From Streptomyces novaecaesareae (GTDB lineage Bacteria; Actinomycetota; Actinomycetes; Streptomycetales; Streptomycetaceae), in the NCBI RefSeq assembly GCF_000716875.1, contig NZ_JNWQ01000017.1, positions 1 to 64,000 of the forward strand: 64,000 nucleotides of DNA, given 5' to 3'. Shown here piece after piece: positions 51,206 to 61,016 of this stretch. Within the stretch, counting starts at the first letter, position 1. Every line of letters begins with the position of its first letter. The position numbers and the translations under genes are program-made. Under the pieces are notes generated by a model that did not search any database, was not told the DNA's origin, and was given only the letters and a program-made list of their open reading frames with translations.

Positions 51206-52789
51206 ATGGATATGCACAGTGCTGTGGCCCCCGACGCTCCGCTGGTCCTGGTCGGCAAGGCCGACGTCAGCGCCGACGACGTCCTCGCCGTCGCCCGGGG
51301 CAACGCCCGGGTCGAGATCGGTCCCGACGCGCAGGCCGAGATGGCGGCCGCCCGCGCGCGGATCGACGCCCTCGCGGCCGAGCCGCGCCCCGTCTACGGC
51401 GTGTCGACCGGCTTCGGCGCGCTCGCCGTGCGCCACATCAGCCCCGAGCTGCGCGCCCAGCTGCAGCGGTCGCTGGTGCGCTCGCACGCCGCCGGCATGG
51501 GGCCGGCCGTCGAGCGCGAGGTGGTCCGCGCGCTGGTCTTCCTGCGGATGAAGACGCTGGCCTCCGGCCGTACCGGCGTGCGCCCGCTGGTCGCCCAGAC
51601 CATGGCCGCCGTGCTCAACGCGGGCATCACCCCGGTCGTCCGCGAGTTCGGCTCGCTCGGCTGCTCCGGCGACCTCGCGCCGCTGTCGCACTGCGCGCTC
51701 GTGCTGATGGGCGAGGGCACGGCCACCGGCCCGGACGGCGTGGAGAAGCCCGCCGGTGAACTGCTCGCCGCCGCCGGGATCGAGCCCGTCGAGCTGCTGG
51801 AGAAGGAGGGCCTGGCCCTCATCAACGGCACCGACGGCATGCTCGGCATGCTGGTGATGGCCATCGCCGACCTCCAGCGGCTGTTCACCACCGCCGACAT
51901 CACCGCCGCCATGACCCTGGAGGCGCTGCTCGGCACCGACAAGGTGCTCGCCCCCGAACTGCACGCCCCGATCCGCCCGCACCCCGGCCAGGCGCTCAGC
52001 GCCGCCAACATGCTGGCCGTCCTCAAGGACTCCGGCCTCACCGGCCACCACCAGGACGACGCGCCGCGGGTCCAGGACGCGTACTCGATCCGCTGCGCCC
52101 CGCAGGTGGCCGGCGCCGGCCGGGACACCCTGGCCCACGCCCAGCTGGTCGCCTCCCGCGAGCTGGCCGCCTCGGTGGACAACCCCGTGGTGCTGCCCGA
52201 CGGCCGGGTCGAGTCCAACGGCAACTTCCACGGCGCCCCGGTCGCGTACGTGCTGGACTTCCTCGCCATCGCCGCCGCCGACCTCGGCTCGATCTCCGAG
52301 CGCCGCACCGACCGCCTGCTGGACAAGGCCCGCTCGCACGGCCTGCCGGCCTTCCTGGCCGACGACCCCGGCGTGGACTCCGGCCTGATGATCGCCCAGT
52401 ACACCCAGGCGGCGCTGGTCAGCGAGAACAAGCGGCTCGCCGTCCCGGCCTCGGTCGACTCGATCCCCTCCTCCGCGATGCAGGAGGACCACGTGTCGAT
52501 GGGCTGGTCGGCCGCGCGCAAGCTGCGCCAGGCCGTCGAGAACCTCGGCCGGATCCTGGCCGTCGAGCTCACCGCCGCCGCCCGCGCGCTGGAGATCCGC
52601 CAGCAGGCCGAGACGGCCGGCCGGATCGCCCCGGCCACCGCGGCCGCGCTGGCCGTCGCCCGGGAGGCGGGGGTCGGCGGCGCCGGCCGCGACCGCTTCC
52701 TCTCGCCGGACCTGGAGGCGGCCGCGGCGCTGGTCGCCTCCGGTGAGCTGGTGCGGGCGGTCGAGCGGGTCACCGGCCCGCTGGCCTGA
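51206..52789 (+). CDS. hutH: Histidine ammonia-lyase
   Basis: Converts histidine to urocanate and ammonia, the first step of histidine use. The 527-residue enzyme has the MIO prosthetic-group triad as C153-S154-G155 in GSLGCSGDLAPLSH (most HutH have ASG), with PVYGVSTGFGALA, NGTDGMLGML, GNFHGAPVAYVLDF, and SMQEDHVSMG-like SSAMQEDHVSM. ATG at 51206 agrees with the Streptomyces N-terminus MDMH as I recall; two other ATGs lie nearby. No ribosome binding site is visible. It stands 2.7 kb before the hutU operon. Confidence 0.94.
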   Translation: MDMHSAVAPDAPLVLVGKADVSADDVLAVARGNARVEIGPDAQAEMAAARARIDALAAEPRPVYGVSTGFGALAVRHISPELRAQLQRSLVRSHAAGMGPAVEREVVRALVFLRMKTLASGRTGVRPLVAQTMAAVLNAGITPVVREFGSLGCSGDLAPLSHCALVLMGEGTATGPDGVEKPAGELLAAAGIEPVELLEKEGLALINGTDGMLGMLVMAIADLQRLFTTADITAAMTLEALLGTDKVLAPELHAPIRPHPGQALSAANMLAVLKDSGLTGHHQDDAPRVQDAYSIRCAPQVAGAGRDTLAHAQLVASRELAASVDNPVVLPDGRVESNGNFHGAPVAYVLDFLAIAAADLGSISERRTDRLLDKARSHGLPAFLADDPGVDSGLMIAQYTQAALVSENKRLAVPASVDSIPSSAMQEDHVSMGWSAARKLRQAVENLGRILAVELTAAARALEIRQQAETAGRIAPATAAALAVAREAGVGGAGRDRFLSPDLEAAAALVASGELVRAVERVTGPLA

Positions 52790-52816
52790 CACGCCGCCCG
52801 GAGCGGGGCGGCCGGA

Positions 52817-52850
52817 GCGGGGCGACCGGGCTCAGTCCCAGTCGCCCCGC
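52817..52850. terminator. Terminator between hutH and the convergent gene
   Basis: GCGGGGCGAC (52817-52826) pairs with GTCGCCCCGC (52841-52850); upstream CCGGAGCGGGGCG is repeated twice. It covers the end of the leftward gene that stops at 52832. Confidence 0.6.
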
Positions 52851-53254
52851 GGCCGGCGGTCCTCGCGGGCCCTGCGCTCGCCGAACGCGGCGGCGAAGTT
52901 GACCCCGACGATGCCCGCCCAGCAGACCAGCAGGCCGGCGAAGCCACCGCTCTCGGGGCTGGCCGCGATCGCGGTCAGCGGGATGCCGAAGGCCAGCGAG
53001 ACCACCGCGAGCCCGCTGCCGGAGCGCTTGCCCCAGCTCTGACGGCGGGAACGGTGGTGGCGGTCGTGGTACGGCCGCGGCTCGTCACCGTCCAGCCGCT
53101 GGGCGACGGAACGCTCGACCCGGGCGTCCAGACGGGCGTCGAGGCGCTTCATGAAGGAGTCGACCAGCTCGTCCTCGTACTCCTTGCCGAGCTCCTTGCG
53201 GGCCTGCAGGGTGGCGTCGAGGTCGCGCCGCAGTTCGTCCTGGCGAGTGTCCAT
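52832..53254 (-). CDS. Small two-helix membrane protein
   Basis: A 140-residue protein: a charged helical N-terminus (TRQDELRRDLDATLQARKEL, then DELVDSFMKRLDARLDARVE) predicted to form a coiled coil, followed by two membrane helices (GSGLAVVSLAFGIPLTAIAA, FAGLLVCWAGIVGVNFAAAF) and a charged tail. From memory it is conserved beside hutH in Streptomyces. Function unknown. Confidence 0.7.
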   Translation of the reverse strand: MDTRQDELRRDLDATLQARKELGKEYEDELVDSFMKRLDARLDARVERSVAQRLDGDEPRPYHDRHHRSRRQSWGKRSGSGLAVVSLAFGIPLTAIAASPESGGFAGLLVCWAGIVGVNFAAAFGERRAREDRRPRGDWD

Positions 53255-53484
53255 GGGGTACAGCGTGGGGTCGGCGCGGCGCCCGGTCCATCCGTTCGCG
53301 GGGGAATCCGGGCGGGCTCAGGGAGAAATCAGGGTTACCCCGAGCCGTGCCGGCTCCGGGCGGGCCCGCTGTCCGATATCCGGAACGTCTCATGGGGCGT
53401 TCCGCCGTACGAGACGTCGTTGCCAGGCGCGGCGCGCTGCTGCACAGTCGTCGTCCGACCTGCTCGAACCCGGAGGTACCGCTG

Positions 53485-54354
53485 ATGACCGCCCTCGATG
53501 AGACCGGCAGCGTCGGACCCTCCGCCCGGCTGCTCCAGCTGTTCGAAGGGCACCGGCTCACACCGACCCAGCGCCGGATCGCCCACTCGCTGGTGCGGCA
53601 CGCCACCGAGGCGCCGTTCCTGTCCAGCGTGGAGGTCGCCGAACTCGCCGGCGTCAGCCAGCCGTCCGTCACCCGCTTCGCGGTCGCGCTCGGGTACGAC
53701 GGCTACCCGGCGCTGCGCAAGCAGCTGCGTGAACTCGGCGGCGGAGAACCGACCGCGCCGGAGACCCCGGACGACGCCGTGCGCAACGAGCACCAGCAGG
53801 CCGTCCTCGCCGAGATCGAGCACCTGCGCCACCTCGCCGAACTCCTCGCCGACCCGGAGCCGATCATCCGGGCCGCCCGGCTGCTCGCCGCCTCCCGCCC
53901 GCTGCCCGTACTCGGCCTGCGGGCCGCCTCGGCGCAGGCGCGCGGCTTCGCGTACTTCGCCGCCAAGGTGCACCCGGACATCCGGCTGCTGGACGAGGGC
54001 GGCAGCATGCTCGCCGACCGGCTGGAACAGGCCGCCGCGGCGGGCGCGACCGCCCTGCTCTGCTTCGCGCTGCCGCGCTACCCGCGGGAGCTGATGGACG
54101 CGCTGGCGGTGGCCCGCGAGTGCGGGCTGACGGTGCTGACCGTGGCCGACAGCGCCTTCGCGCCGGTCGCCAAGCTGTCCGACCTGATGCTGCCGGCCGC
54201 CGTCGGCACCGGGCTGGTCTTCGACACCGCGTGCGCGCCGATGATGCTCGGCCGGGTGCTGCTGCAGACCATGTGCGACGAACTCCCCGGCGCGGAGGCC
54301 CGGTTGGAGTCGATCGAGCAGTCGGCCGCGGCGCGCGGGCTGTTCTTGGAATAG
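53485..54354 (+). CDS. MurR/RpiR-family transcriptional regulator
   Basis: A 289-residue regulator: N-terminal HTH_6 domain (FEGHRLTPTQRRIAHSLVRH, VAELAGVSQPSVTRFAVALG) and C-terminal SIS domain (about 130-270) that binds phosphosugar-like ligands (VLGLRAASAQARGFAYFAAK, LTVLTVADSAFAPVAKLSDL). GGAGG precedes the ATG at 53485. Standing between hutH and the hutU operon it is a good candidate for hut control, although classical hut repressors are of the HutC type. Confidence 0.88.
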   Translation: MTALDETGSVGPSARLLQLFEGHRLTPTQRRIAHSLVRHATEAPFLSSVEVAELAGVSQPSVTRFAVALGYDGYPALRKQLRELGGGEPTAPETPDDAVRNEHQQAVLAEIEHLRHLAELLADPEPIIRAARLLAASRPLPVLGLRAASAQARGFAYFAAKVHPDIRLLDEGGSMLADRLEQAAAAGATALLCFALPRYPRELMDALAVARECGLTVLTVADSAFAPVAKLSDLMLPAAVGTGLVFDTACAPMMLGRVLLQTMCDELPGAEARLESIEQSAAARGLFLE

Positions 54355-54379
54355 GCACAGCCTGGAATAGGCGCAGCTT
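54348..54379. repeat. Two tandem 16-base repeats at the end of the RpiR gene
   Basis: GGAATAGGC(A/G)CAGC(C/T)T occurs twice head to tail (54348-54363, 54364-54379); the first copy contains the stop codon of the regulator gene. The repeat supplies a second in-frame-like TAG. Probably a small duplication; no role seen. Confidence 0.5.
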
Positions 54380-54443
54380 GGGGCGTCGTCAGGGGAGTAG
54401 TCGTCACGTCCCCGGGCATCCCCTCCTACAGGGGGTGCCGCCC

Positions 54444-54764
54444 ATGCGCGTGATCCACGAGATGAAGTTCGTCGCCCGCCTGTCCTCGGGCGCCGACGAA
54501 TGGTCCTGCCCCGCCTGCGGCCGCCGCGTCACCCTGCGGCGGCTGCCCGATCCCGAAGTGACCGTCCTCGATCCGGGCGACGAGTCCGCCGTCCATGTCG
54601 GCGTCATCGAACCCGACGCCCAGGGCGCCGCGGCCGCCGAGAAGTACGGCCTCGGCCCCGTCCAGAACATCCCCCGCCCGCCGACCCCGCCCACTCCCGA
54701 CGCCGACGACCGCCGCTGGCTCGCCGAGATCGGCATCGACTGGGACGGCGGCGCGGCGGCCTGA
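54444..54764 (+). CDS. Small protein with one CxxC zinc-ribbon-like motif
   Basis: A 106-residue protein beginning MRVIHEMKFVARLSSGADEW, with WSCPACGRRVTLRRL, a single CxxC pair that could bind metal as half of a dimer, and an acidic Pro-rich tail ending in WLAEIGIDWDGG. GGGGGTG lies upstream of the ATG. It converges on the Uma2 gene with a gap of five bases. Function unknown. Confidence 0.6.
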   Translation: MRVIHEMKFVARLSSGADEWSCPACGRRVTLRRLPDPEVTVLDPGDESAVHVGVIEPDAQGAAAAEKYGLGPVQNIPRPPTPPTPDADDRRWLAEIGIDWDGGAAA

Positions 54765-54769
54765 GGGGC

Positions 54770-55342
54770 TCAGCGCTTCGGCGCGTAGAGCGGCAGGTCG
54801 GCGGTGCTCAGCTCGGCCGGCAGCGGCGCGGGCAGCGGGACGGGCTCGCCGTACTTGCCGTGCAGCACGCCCTGGTACTCGCCGTCGCGGGGGTGGGTGC
54901 GGAGCGTCCAGACGCCCTTGCGGGGGTCGACTGCGAGGAGAACCGGCACGCCCGCGACGGCGTACCAACTGGTCTTGGTCGCGATGTGGCTGACCCGCTC
55001 GGAGGTGGAGATGACCTCCACGGCCAGCTCGACATCGTGAGGGTCTGCCAGCCATTCGTCGTCGTCCTCCCAGTCGCGCGGCAGAACGACGAGGTCAGGT
55101 GTCGCGTAGTCCTCGGCGTTGTCGGGCATGGTGATCGACGAGACCTCGTAGGCGCCGAGACCGGCCGGGAGCTCGGCGTCGAGTCGGCGGGACAGGCGCT
55201 TGACGGTCCCCGCGTGCTTGCCGCGAGGAGTTGGGGACATCACCAGGGTTCCTCCGATGATCTGGACGCGAAGTCCCGTGCTCTGCTCGATCTCTTCCGC
55301 CACGTCCCGGAGCCTGCCGGGCCGTACGCCGATGGCCGTCAT
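54770..55342 (-). CDS. Uma2-family restriction-endonuclease-like protein
   Basis: A 190-residue protein of the Uma2 (DUF820) family with a PD-(D/E)XK nuclease core: ATPDLVVLPRDWEDD (Asp), VELAVEVISTSE (Glu), and IATKTSWYAVAGVPVLLAVD (Lys). Streptomyces genomes often have many copies; role unknown and possibly linked to mobile DNA. It is divergent from hutU. The N-terminal TGLRVQIIGGTLVMSPTPRG is also typical of the family. Confidence 0.85.
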   Translation of the reverse strand: MTAIGVRPGRLRDVAEEIEQSTGLRVQIIGGTLVMSPTPRGKHAGTVKRLSRRLDAELPAGLGAYEVSSITMPDNAEDYATPDLVVLPRDWEDDDEWLADPHDVELAVEVISTSERVSHIATKTSWYAVAGVPVLLAVDPRKGVWTLRTHPRDGEYQGVLHGKYGEPVPLPAPLPAELSTADLPLYAPKR

Positions 55343-55484
55343 CGTGTCCTCCGCTCCCTGGTGCTGGGCCGAGTGGCTGGTGTTCGCCGGGTTCAGGCTA
55401 GCGCCCGAAGCCGGTCGGCGGCATGGCTGATCGGATGGGATCGATCGGTATCGGGGTCTGGTCGAAACCCCCTTGTTTAGTTAT

Positions 55485-55507
55485 ATTCAGTCGAACAGAC
55501 ATTGAAT
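55485..55507 (+). promoter_or_regulatory. Inverted repeat in the hutU promoter region
   Basis: ATTCA (55485-55489) and TGAAT (55503-55507) flank GTCGAACAGACAT in an AT-rich stretch 28-50 bases before hutU. TTGTTT lies 12 bases before the repeat and TATATT overlaps its left edge, so this is the likely promoter and a candidate operator for the RpiR-type regulator. Confidence 0.4.
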
Positions 55508-55534
55508 GAATCCATCCGCAGGAAGGCCGGGACT

Positions 55535-57205
55535 ATGGTGCAGCAGCAGGCGAGCGGGCCGCGCGAGGTGCGCGCCGCGCGTGGCACGGGGCTCACGACG
55601 CAGGGCTGGCAGCAGGAGGCCGCCCTGCGGATGCTGATGAACAACCTCGACCCCGAGGTGGCCGAGCACCCGTCGAAGCTCGTGGTGTACGGCGGCACCG
55701 GCAAGGCCGCGCGGGACTGGCGCTCCTTCGACGCCATGGTGAAGACGCTGCAGGGCCTGAAGCAGGACGAGACCATGCTGGTCCAGTCCGGCCGCCCGGT
55801 CGGCGTCATGCAGACCCACGAGTGGGCGCCGCGCGTCCTGATCGCCAACTCCAACCTGGTCGGCGACTGGGCCAACTGGGAGGAGTTCCGCCGCCTGGAG
55901 AGCCTCGGGCTCACCATGTACGGCCAGATGACCGCCGGCTCCTGGATCTACATCGGCACCCAGGGCATCCTGCAGGGCACGTACGAGACCTTCGCGGCCG
56001 TCGCCAACAAGCGCTTCAACGGCACCCTCGAAGGCACCATCACCCTCACCGCCGGCCTCGGCGGGATGGGCGGCGCCCAGCCGCTGGCCGTCACCATGAA
56101 CGGCGGCGTGGCGATCTGCATCGACTGCGACCCGTCCCGGATCGCCCGCCGGATCGAGCACCGCTACCTGGACGTCGAGGCCAAGGACCTCTCGCACGCG
56201 CTGGAGCTGGCCACCGCCGCCCGCGACAAGAAGCAGCCGCTCTCCATCGGCCTGCTGGGCAACGCCGCCGAGCTCTTCCCGCAGCTGCTCGCGATGGACG
56301 CGCCGATCGACATCGTCACCGACCAGACCAGCGCCCACGACCCGCTCAGCTACCTGCCCGTCGGCGTCGACTTCGACGACATGGCGGACTACGCGGCCGC
56401 CAAGCCCGCCGAGTTCACCCAGCGCTCCCGCGAGTCGATGGCCCGGCACGTCGAGGCGATGGTCGGCTTCCAGGACCGCGGCGCCGAGGTCTTCGACTAC
56501 GGCAACTCGATCCGCGGCGAGGCCCAACTCGCCGGCTACGACCGCGCCTTCGCCTTCCCCGGCTTCGTCCCCGCCTACATCCGCCCGCTGTTCTGCGAGG
56601 GCAAGGGCCCGTTCCGCTGGGCCGCGCTGTCCGGCGACCCGCAGGACATCGCCAAGACCGACAAGGCCGTCCTCGACCTGTTCCCGGAGAACGAGTCGCT
56701 GCACCGCTGGATCAAGATGGCCCAGGAGAAGGTGCACTTCCAGGGCCTCCCGGCGCGCATCTGCTGGCTCGGCTACGGCGAGCGCGACAAGGCCGGCGAG
56801 CGCTTCAACGACATGGTCGCCTCCGGCGAGCTGTCCGCACCGATCGTCATCGGCCGCGACCACCTGGACTGCGGCTCCGTCGCCTCCCCGTACCGGGAGA
56901 CCGAGGCGATGCTCGACGGCTCGGACGCGATCGCCGACTGGCCGCTGCTCAACGCCATGGTCAACGTGGCCTCCGGCGCCTCCTGGGTCTCCATCCACCA
57001 CGGCGGCGGCGTCGGCATCGGCCGCTCGATCCACGCCGGCCAGGTCACCGTCGCCGACGGCACCGCACTGGCCGGGGAGAAGATCCGCCGGGTGCTCACC
57101 AACGACCCGGGCATGGGTGTCATCCGGCACGTGGACGCCGGCTACGACCGGGCCACCGAGGTCGCCGCCGAGCGCGGGGTCCGCGTCCCCATGGGTGAGC
57201 TGTGA
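55535..57205 (+). CDS. hutU: Urocanate hydratase (urocanase)
   Basis: Hydrates urocanate to imidazolone propionate using tightly bound NAD. The 556-residue enzyme is typical: [39 protein letters not shown], the NAD loop [28 protein letters not shown], and the catalytic-Cys region [23 protein letters not shown] at 55535 is chosen for GGAAGG ten bases upstream; TTG at 55502 falls within the promoter region. First gene of a four-gene hut operon; stop overlaps the next start (GTGA). Confidence 0.95.
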   Translation: MVQQQASGPREVRAARGTGLTTQGWQQEAALRMLMNNLDPEVAEHPSKLVVYGGTGKAARDWRSFDAMVKTLQGLKQDETMLVQSGRPVGVMQTHEWAPRVLIANSNLVGDWANWEEFRRLESLGLTMYGQMTAGSWIYIGTQGILQGTYETFAAVANKRFNGTLEGTITLTAGLGGMGGAQPLAVTMNGGVAICIDCDPSRIARRIEHRYLDVEAKDLSHALELATAARDKKQPLSIGLLGNAAELFPQLLAMDAPIDIVTDQTSAHDPLSYLPVGVDFDDMADYAAAKPAEFTQRSRESMARHVEAMVGFQDRGAEVFDYGNSIRGEAQLAGYDRAFAFPGFVPAYIRPLFCEGKGPFRWAALSGDPQDIAKTDKAVLDLFPENESLHRWIKMAQEKVHFQGLPARICWLGYGERDKAGERFNDMVASGELSAPIVIGRDHLDCGSVASPYRETEAMLDGSDAIADWPLLNAMVNVASGASWVSIHHGGGVGIGRSIHAGQVTVADGTALAGEKIRRVLTNDPGMGVIRHVDAGYDRATEVAAERGVRVPMGEL

Positions 57206-58404
57206 GCTCCAGTTTCGAGGAGATGTGGGCGGAGCTGCTCCCCGTGGGCCGCTCCGCCTCCTCCGGCGGCTACCGCCGCTTCGCCTGGAACTCCGCCGAC
57301 GCCGAGTGCCGCGCCTGGTTCGAGCAGCAGGCCCGCAGCCGCGGCCTGGCGTACGAGCTGGACCGCAACGGCAATCAGTGGGCCTGGCTGGGCGACCCGC
57401 AGGCCGGCGGGGCCGTCGTCACCGGCTCGCACCTGGACTCCGTCCCGGACGGCGGCGCCTTCGACGGCCCGCTCGGCGTGGTCTCCTCCTTCGCCGCGCT
57501 GGACGAACTCCGCGCCCGGGGAACCGAGTTCACCCGGCCGCTGGCGATCGTCAACTTCGGTGACGAGGAGGGCGCCCGCTTCGGCGTGGCCTGCATCGGC
57601 TCCCGGTTGACGGCCGGGGTGCTCTCCCGCGAGGCCGCGTACGAGCTGCGCGACGCCGGCGGCGTCCGGCTGCCCGACGCGATGGAGAAGGCGGGCTACG
57701 ACCCGAGCGCGATCGGCGCGGACGACGACCGGCTGGCCCGGATCGGCGCCTTCGTCGAGCTGCACGTCGAGCAGGGCCGCTACCTCGCCGAGGGGCAGCC
57801 GGTCGGGGTGGCCGGCGCGATCTGGCCGCACGGCCGCTGGCGGTTCGACTTCCACGGCGAGGCCAACCACGCCGGCACCACCCGGATCGAGGACCGCCGC
57901 GACCCGATGCTGACGTACGCCAACACCGTGCTCGCCGCCCGCAAGAAGGCACGGCAGGCGGGCGCGCTGGCGACCTTCGGCAAGGTCGCCGTCGAGCCCA
58001 ACGGCACCAACGCGATCGCCTCGCTGGTGCGCGGCTGGCTGGACTCCCGGGCCGCCGACGAGCGCACGCTCACCGCGCTGGTCGCCGAGATCGAGCAGGC
58101 CGCCGCCGAGCGCGGCGAGCGCGACGGCGTCCGGGTCGAGCTGACCCGCGAGTCCTACACCCCGGTGGTGGACTTCGACGGGCCGCTGCGCGACCGGCTC
58201 GCCAAGCTGCTGGACGCCCCGGTGCTGCCCACCGGCGCGGGACACGACGCCGGGATCCTGGCGTCCGCGATCCCGACCGCCATGCTGTTCGTGCGCAACC
58301 CCAGCGGCGTCTCGCACTCCCCGGCCGAACACGCCGAGGAGGCCGACTGCCTGGCCGGGGTCGCCGCCCTCGCCGACGTACTGGAGGACCTGGCGTGTCA
58401 GTGA
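57202..58404 (+). CDS. M20-family amidohydrolase in the hut operon, likely N-formylglutamate hydrolysing
   Basis: A 400-residue metallohydrolase of the allantoate amidohydrolase/N-carbamoylase type: [43 protein letters not shown], dimer-domain [19 protein letters not shown] and GAGHDAG near the end, with the two-metal ligands present. Annotated relatives are called allantoate amidohydrolase. Within an operon that has HutU, HutF and HutI but no HutG, it probably releases formate and glutamate from N-formylglutamate. This is an inference; allantoin genes are absent here. Overlaps both neighbours. Confidence 0.8.
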   Translation: MSSSFEEMWAELLPVGRSASSGGYRRFAWNSADAECRAWFEQQARSRGLAYELDRNGNQWAWLGDPQAGGAVVTGSHLDSVPDGGAFDGPLGVVSSFAALDELRARGTEFTRPLAIVNFGDEEGARFGVACIGSRLTAGVLSREAAYELRDAGGVRLPDAMEKAGYDPSAIGADDDRLARIGAFVELHVEQGRYLAEGQPVGVAGAIWPHGRWRFDFHGEANHAGTTRIEDRRDPMLTYANTVLAARKKARQAGALATFGKVAVEPNGTNAIASLVRGWLDSRAADERTLTALVAEIEQAAAERGERDGVRVELTRESYTPVVDFDGPLRDRLAKLLDAPVLPTGAGHDAGILASAIPTAMLFVRNPSGVSHSPAEHAEEADCLAGVAALADVLEDLACQ

Positions 58405-59756
58405 CCCTTCCGGTGAGTTACTGGGCGGAACACGCCTGGCTGCCGCACCACAACGGGCCGGTGGTCGAGCCGGATGTGCTCATCACCACCGGCCCCGACG
58501 GCCGGATCGTCCGGGTGGAGCCGGACAGCGGGCCCTGCCCGCCCGGGGCCGTCCGCCTCGACGGGCTGCTGCTGCCCGGCCAGGCCAATGCTCACTCGCA
58601 CGCCTTCCACCGGGCGCTGCGCGGGCACGTGCAGGTCGGCTCCGGCACCTTCTGGACGTGGCGCGACACCATGTACCGGTTCGCCGGCTCGCTCGACCCG
58701 GACAGCTACCTGGAGCTCGCCACCGCCGTCTACGCCGAGATGGCGCTGGCCGGGATCACCGCCGTCGGAGAGTTCCACTACCTGCACCACGCGCCCGGCG
58801 GCGTCCGCTACGCCGACCCGAACGCGATGGGCGAGGCGCTGATCGAGGCCGCCGCCCGGGCCGGCATCCGGATCACCCTGCTGGACACCTGCTACCTGTC
58901 CTCGGGCTTCGGCGCCGAGCCGACCAAGCCGCAGCAGCGGTTCGGCGACGGCGACGCGCAGGCCTGGGCCGAGCGGGTGGACGCGCTCAAGCCGCGCGAG
59001 CACGCCCGGATCGGTGCCGCCATCCACTCCGTCCGGGCCGTCCCGGCCGACCAGCTGGGCACCGTCGCGCACTGGTCGGCGATGCGCGGAGCGCCGCTGC
59101 ACGTCCACCTGTCCGAGCAGACCGCCGAGAACGACGCCTGCCTCGCCGCGCACGGCGTCACCCCCACCCGGCTGCTCGCCGACCACGGCGCGCTCGGCCC
59201 GCGCACCTCGGCCGTGCACGCCACCCACCTCACGGACGAGGACGTCAGGCTCCTCACCGACTCCTCCACCACCGTCTGCATGTGCCCCACCACCGAGCGG
59301 GACCTCGCGGACGGCATCGGCCCGGCCCGCCGGCTCGCCTCGGCGGGCAGCCCGATCACCCTGGGCAGCGACAGCCACGCGGTGATCGACCCGTTCGAGG
59401 AGGCCCGGGCGCTGGAGCTGGACGAGCGGCTGCGCACCCGGACCCGCGGGCACTGGACGGCGAACGCGCTGCTGCGGGCGGGCACCGAGGACGGGCACGC
59501 CTCGCTCGGCTGGCCGGAGGCCGGGCGGATCGAGGCCGGGGCGCTCGCCGACTTCACGGCGATCGCGCTGGACTCCGTCCGCACGGCGGGCCCGCCGCCC
59601 CGGCTCGGCGCCGAGATCGCGGTCTTCGCGGCCTCGGCGGCGGACGTGCGGCACCTGGTGGTCGGCGGCCGGCACGTCGTCCGGGACGGCGTGCACCAGC
59701 TGGTCGCCGACGTGCCGGGGGCGCTGCGCTCCGCCATCGGCGCGCTGGACTACTGA
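58395..59756 (+). CDS. hutF: Formimidoylglutamate deiminase
   Basis: Converts N-formimidoylglutamate to N-formylglutamate and ammonia. The 453-residue amidohydrolase has metal ligands in [38 protein letters not shown], and the last metal Asp in [20 protein letters not shown]; this SDSH form is typical of HutF. Its GTG overlaps the end of the M20 gene by ten bases. With the M20 protein it completes the five-step, deiminase route known biochemically in S. coelicolor. Confidence 0.9.
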   Translation: MSVTLPVSYWAEHAWLPHHNGPVVEPDVLITTGPDGRIVRVEPDSGPCPPGAVRLDGLLLPGQANAHSHAFHRALRGHVQVGSGTFWTWRDTMYRFAGSLDPDSYLELATAVYAEMALAGITAVGEFHYLHHAPGGVRYADPNAMGEALIEAAARAGIRITLLDTCYLSSGFGAEPTKPQQRFGDGDAQAWAERVDALKPREHARIGAAIHSVRAVPADQLGTVAHWSAMRGAPLHVHLSEQTAENDACLAAHGVTPTRLLADHGALGPRTSAVHATHLTDEDVRLLTDSSTTVCMCPTTERDLADGIGPARRLASAGSPITLGSDSHAVIDPFEEARALELDERLRTRTRGHWTANALLRAGTEDGHASLGWPEAGRIEAGALADFTAIALDSVRTAGPPPRLGAEIAVFAASAADVRHLVVGGRHVVRDGVHQLVADVPGALRSAIGALDY

Positions 59757-59791
59757 TTCCTCCTGTCCAACTCCCTTCGGAAGGCGTTGTC

Positions 59792-60967
59792 TTGAGCACC
59801 AGGACCACCTTGATCACGGGCATCGGCAGCCTGGTCACCAACGATCCCGGGCAGGGTGCCGGGCCGCTCGGCCTGCTGACCGACGCGGCCGTGGTGCTGG
59901 ACGGCGCCACCGTCGCCTGGGTCGGCCCGGCGGCGCAGGCCCCGGCCGCGGACGAGCGCTTCGACGCCGAGGGCCGGGCCCTGCTGCCCGGCTTCGTCGA
60001 CTCGCACGCCCACCTGGTGTTCGCGGGCGATCGCACCGCCGAGTTCAACGCCCGGATGTCCGGGCAGGCGTACTCGGCGGGCGGCATCCGTACGACGGTC
60101 GCGGCCACCCGGGCGGCGAGCGATGCCGAACTGGACGCCAACGTGGCCGGGTTCGTCCGGGAGGCGCTGCGCCAGGGCACCACCACCATCGAGTGCAAGT
60201 CCGGCTACGGGCTGACGGTCGAGGACGAGGCGCGGGCGCTGCGGATCGCGGCGAAGCACACCCCGGAGACGACGTACCTGGGCGCGCACGTGGTGGCGCC
60301 CGAGTACGCCGAGGACCCGGCCGGGTACGTCGACCTGGTGACCGGCGAGATGCTGGACGCCTGTGCGCCGCACGCCCGTTGGGTCGACGTGTTCTGCGAG
60401 AAGGGCGCGTTCGACGGCGACCAGGCGCGGGCGGTCCTGACCGCCGGCATCGAGCGCGGCCTCACCCCCCGGGTGCACGCCAACCAGCTCACGTACGGGC
60501 CGGGCGTGCAGCTGGCGGTGGAGCTGGGGGCTGCGTCGGCGGACCACTGCACCCACCTGACGGACGAGGACGTGGCGGCGCTGGCGGGATCGGCGACGGT
60601 CGCGACGCTGCTGCCTGGGGCGGAGTTCTCGACGCGGGCCGAGTACCCGAGCGGGCGGCGGCTGCTGGACGCAGGCGCAACGGTGGCGCTGTCCACCGAC
60701 TGCAACCCCGGCTCCAGTTTCACCAGTTCCATGGCCTTCTGCATCGCGGTCGCGGTACGGGAGATGGGCATGACCCCCGACGAGGCTGTCTGGGCAGCGA
60801 CAGCGGGCGGCGCCCACGCCCTGCGCCGCACCGACGTCGGCACCGTCACGGTCGGCGCCCGCGCCGACCTGCTCCTCTTGGAAGCCCCCTCCCACGTCCA
60901 CCTGGCTTACCGCCCGGGCGTCCCCCTGACGGCCGCCGTCTGGCGCTCCGGCATCCGCGAGGTCTGA
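59792..60967 (+). CDS. hutI: Imidazolonepropionase
   Basis: Opens the imidazolone ring to N-formimidoylglutamate. The 391-residue enzyme has the metal pair in [76 protein letters not shown], and the metal Asp in [19 protein letters not shown] at 59792 is chosen because GGAAGG lies seven bases upstream and it directly precedes the family N-terminus. Last gene of the hut operon; a strong terminator follows. Confidence 0.93.
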   Translation: MSTRTTLITGIGSLVTNDPGQGAGPLGLLTDAAVVLDGATVAWVGPAAQAPAADERFDAEGRALLPGFVDSHAHLVFAGDRTAEFNARMSGQAYSAGGIRTTVAATRAASDAELDANVAGFVREALRQGTTTIECKSGYGLTVEDEARALRIAAKHTPETTYLGAHVVAPEYAEDPAGYVDLVTGEMLDACAPHARWVDVFCEKGAFDGDQARAVLTAGIERGLTPRVHANQLTYGPGVQLAVELGAASADHCTHLTDEDVAALAGSATVATLLPGAEFSTRAEYPSGRRLLDAGATVALSTDCNPGSSFTSSMAFCIAVAVREMGMTPDEAVWAATAGGAHALRRTDVGTVTVGARADLLLLEAPSHVHLAYRPGVPLTAAVWRSGIREV

Positions 60968-60978
60968 GCCCCTGATCG

Positions 60979-61016
60979 ACTTCGCCCCGTCGAGCCGATG
61001 CTCGACGGGGCGAAGT
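60979..61016. terminator. Bidirectional terminator after hutI
   Basis: A perfect 17-base stem (60979-60995 with 61000-61016) closed by the tetraloop CGAT, between hutI and the convergent methyltransferase gene. Confidence 0.9.

Noticed and set aside
54770..55342. Uma2 gene as evidence of a transposon here
   Set aside because: No inverted terminal repeats, target duplication or transposase are near; Uma2 genes are scattered in Streptomyces chromosomes.
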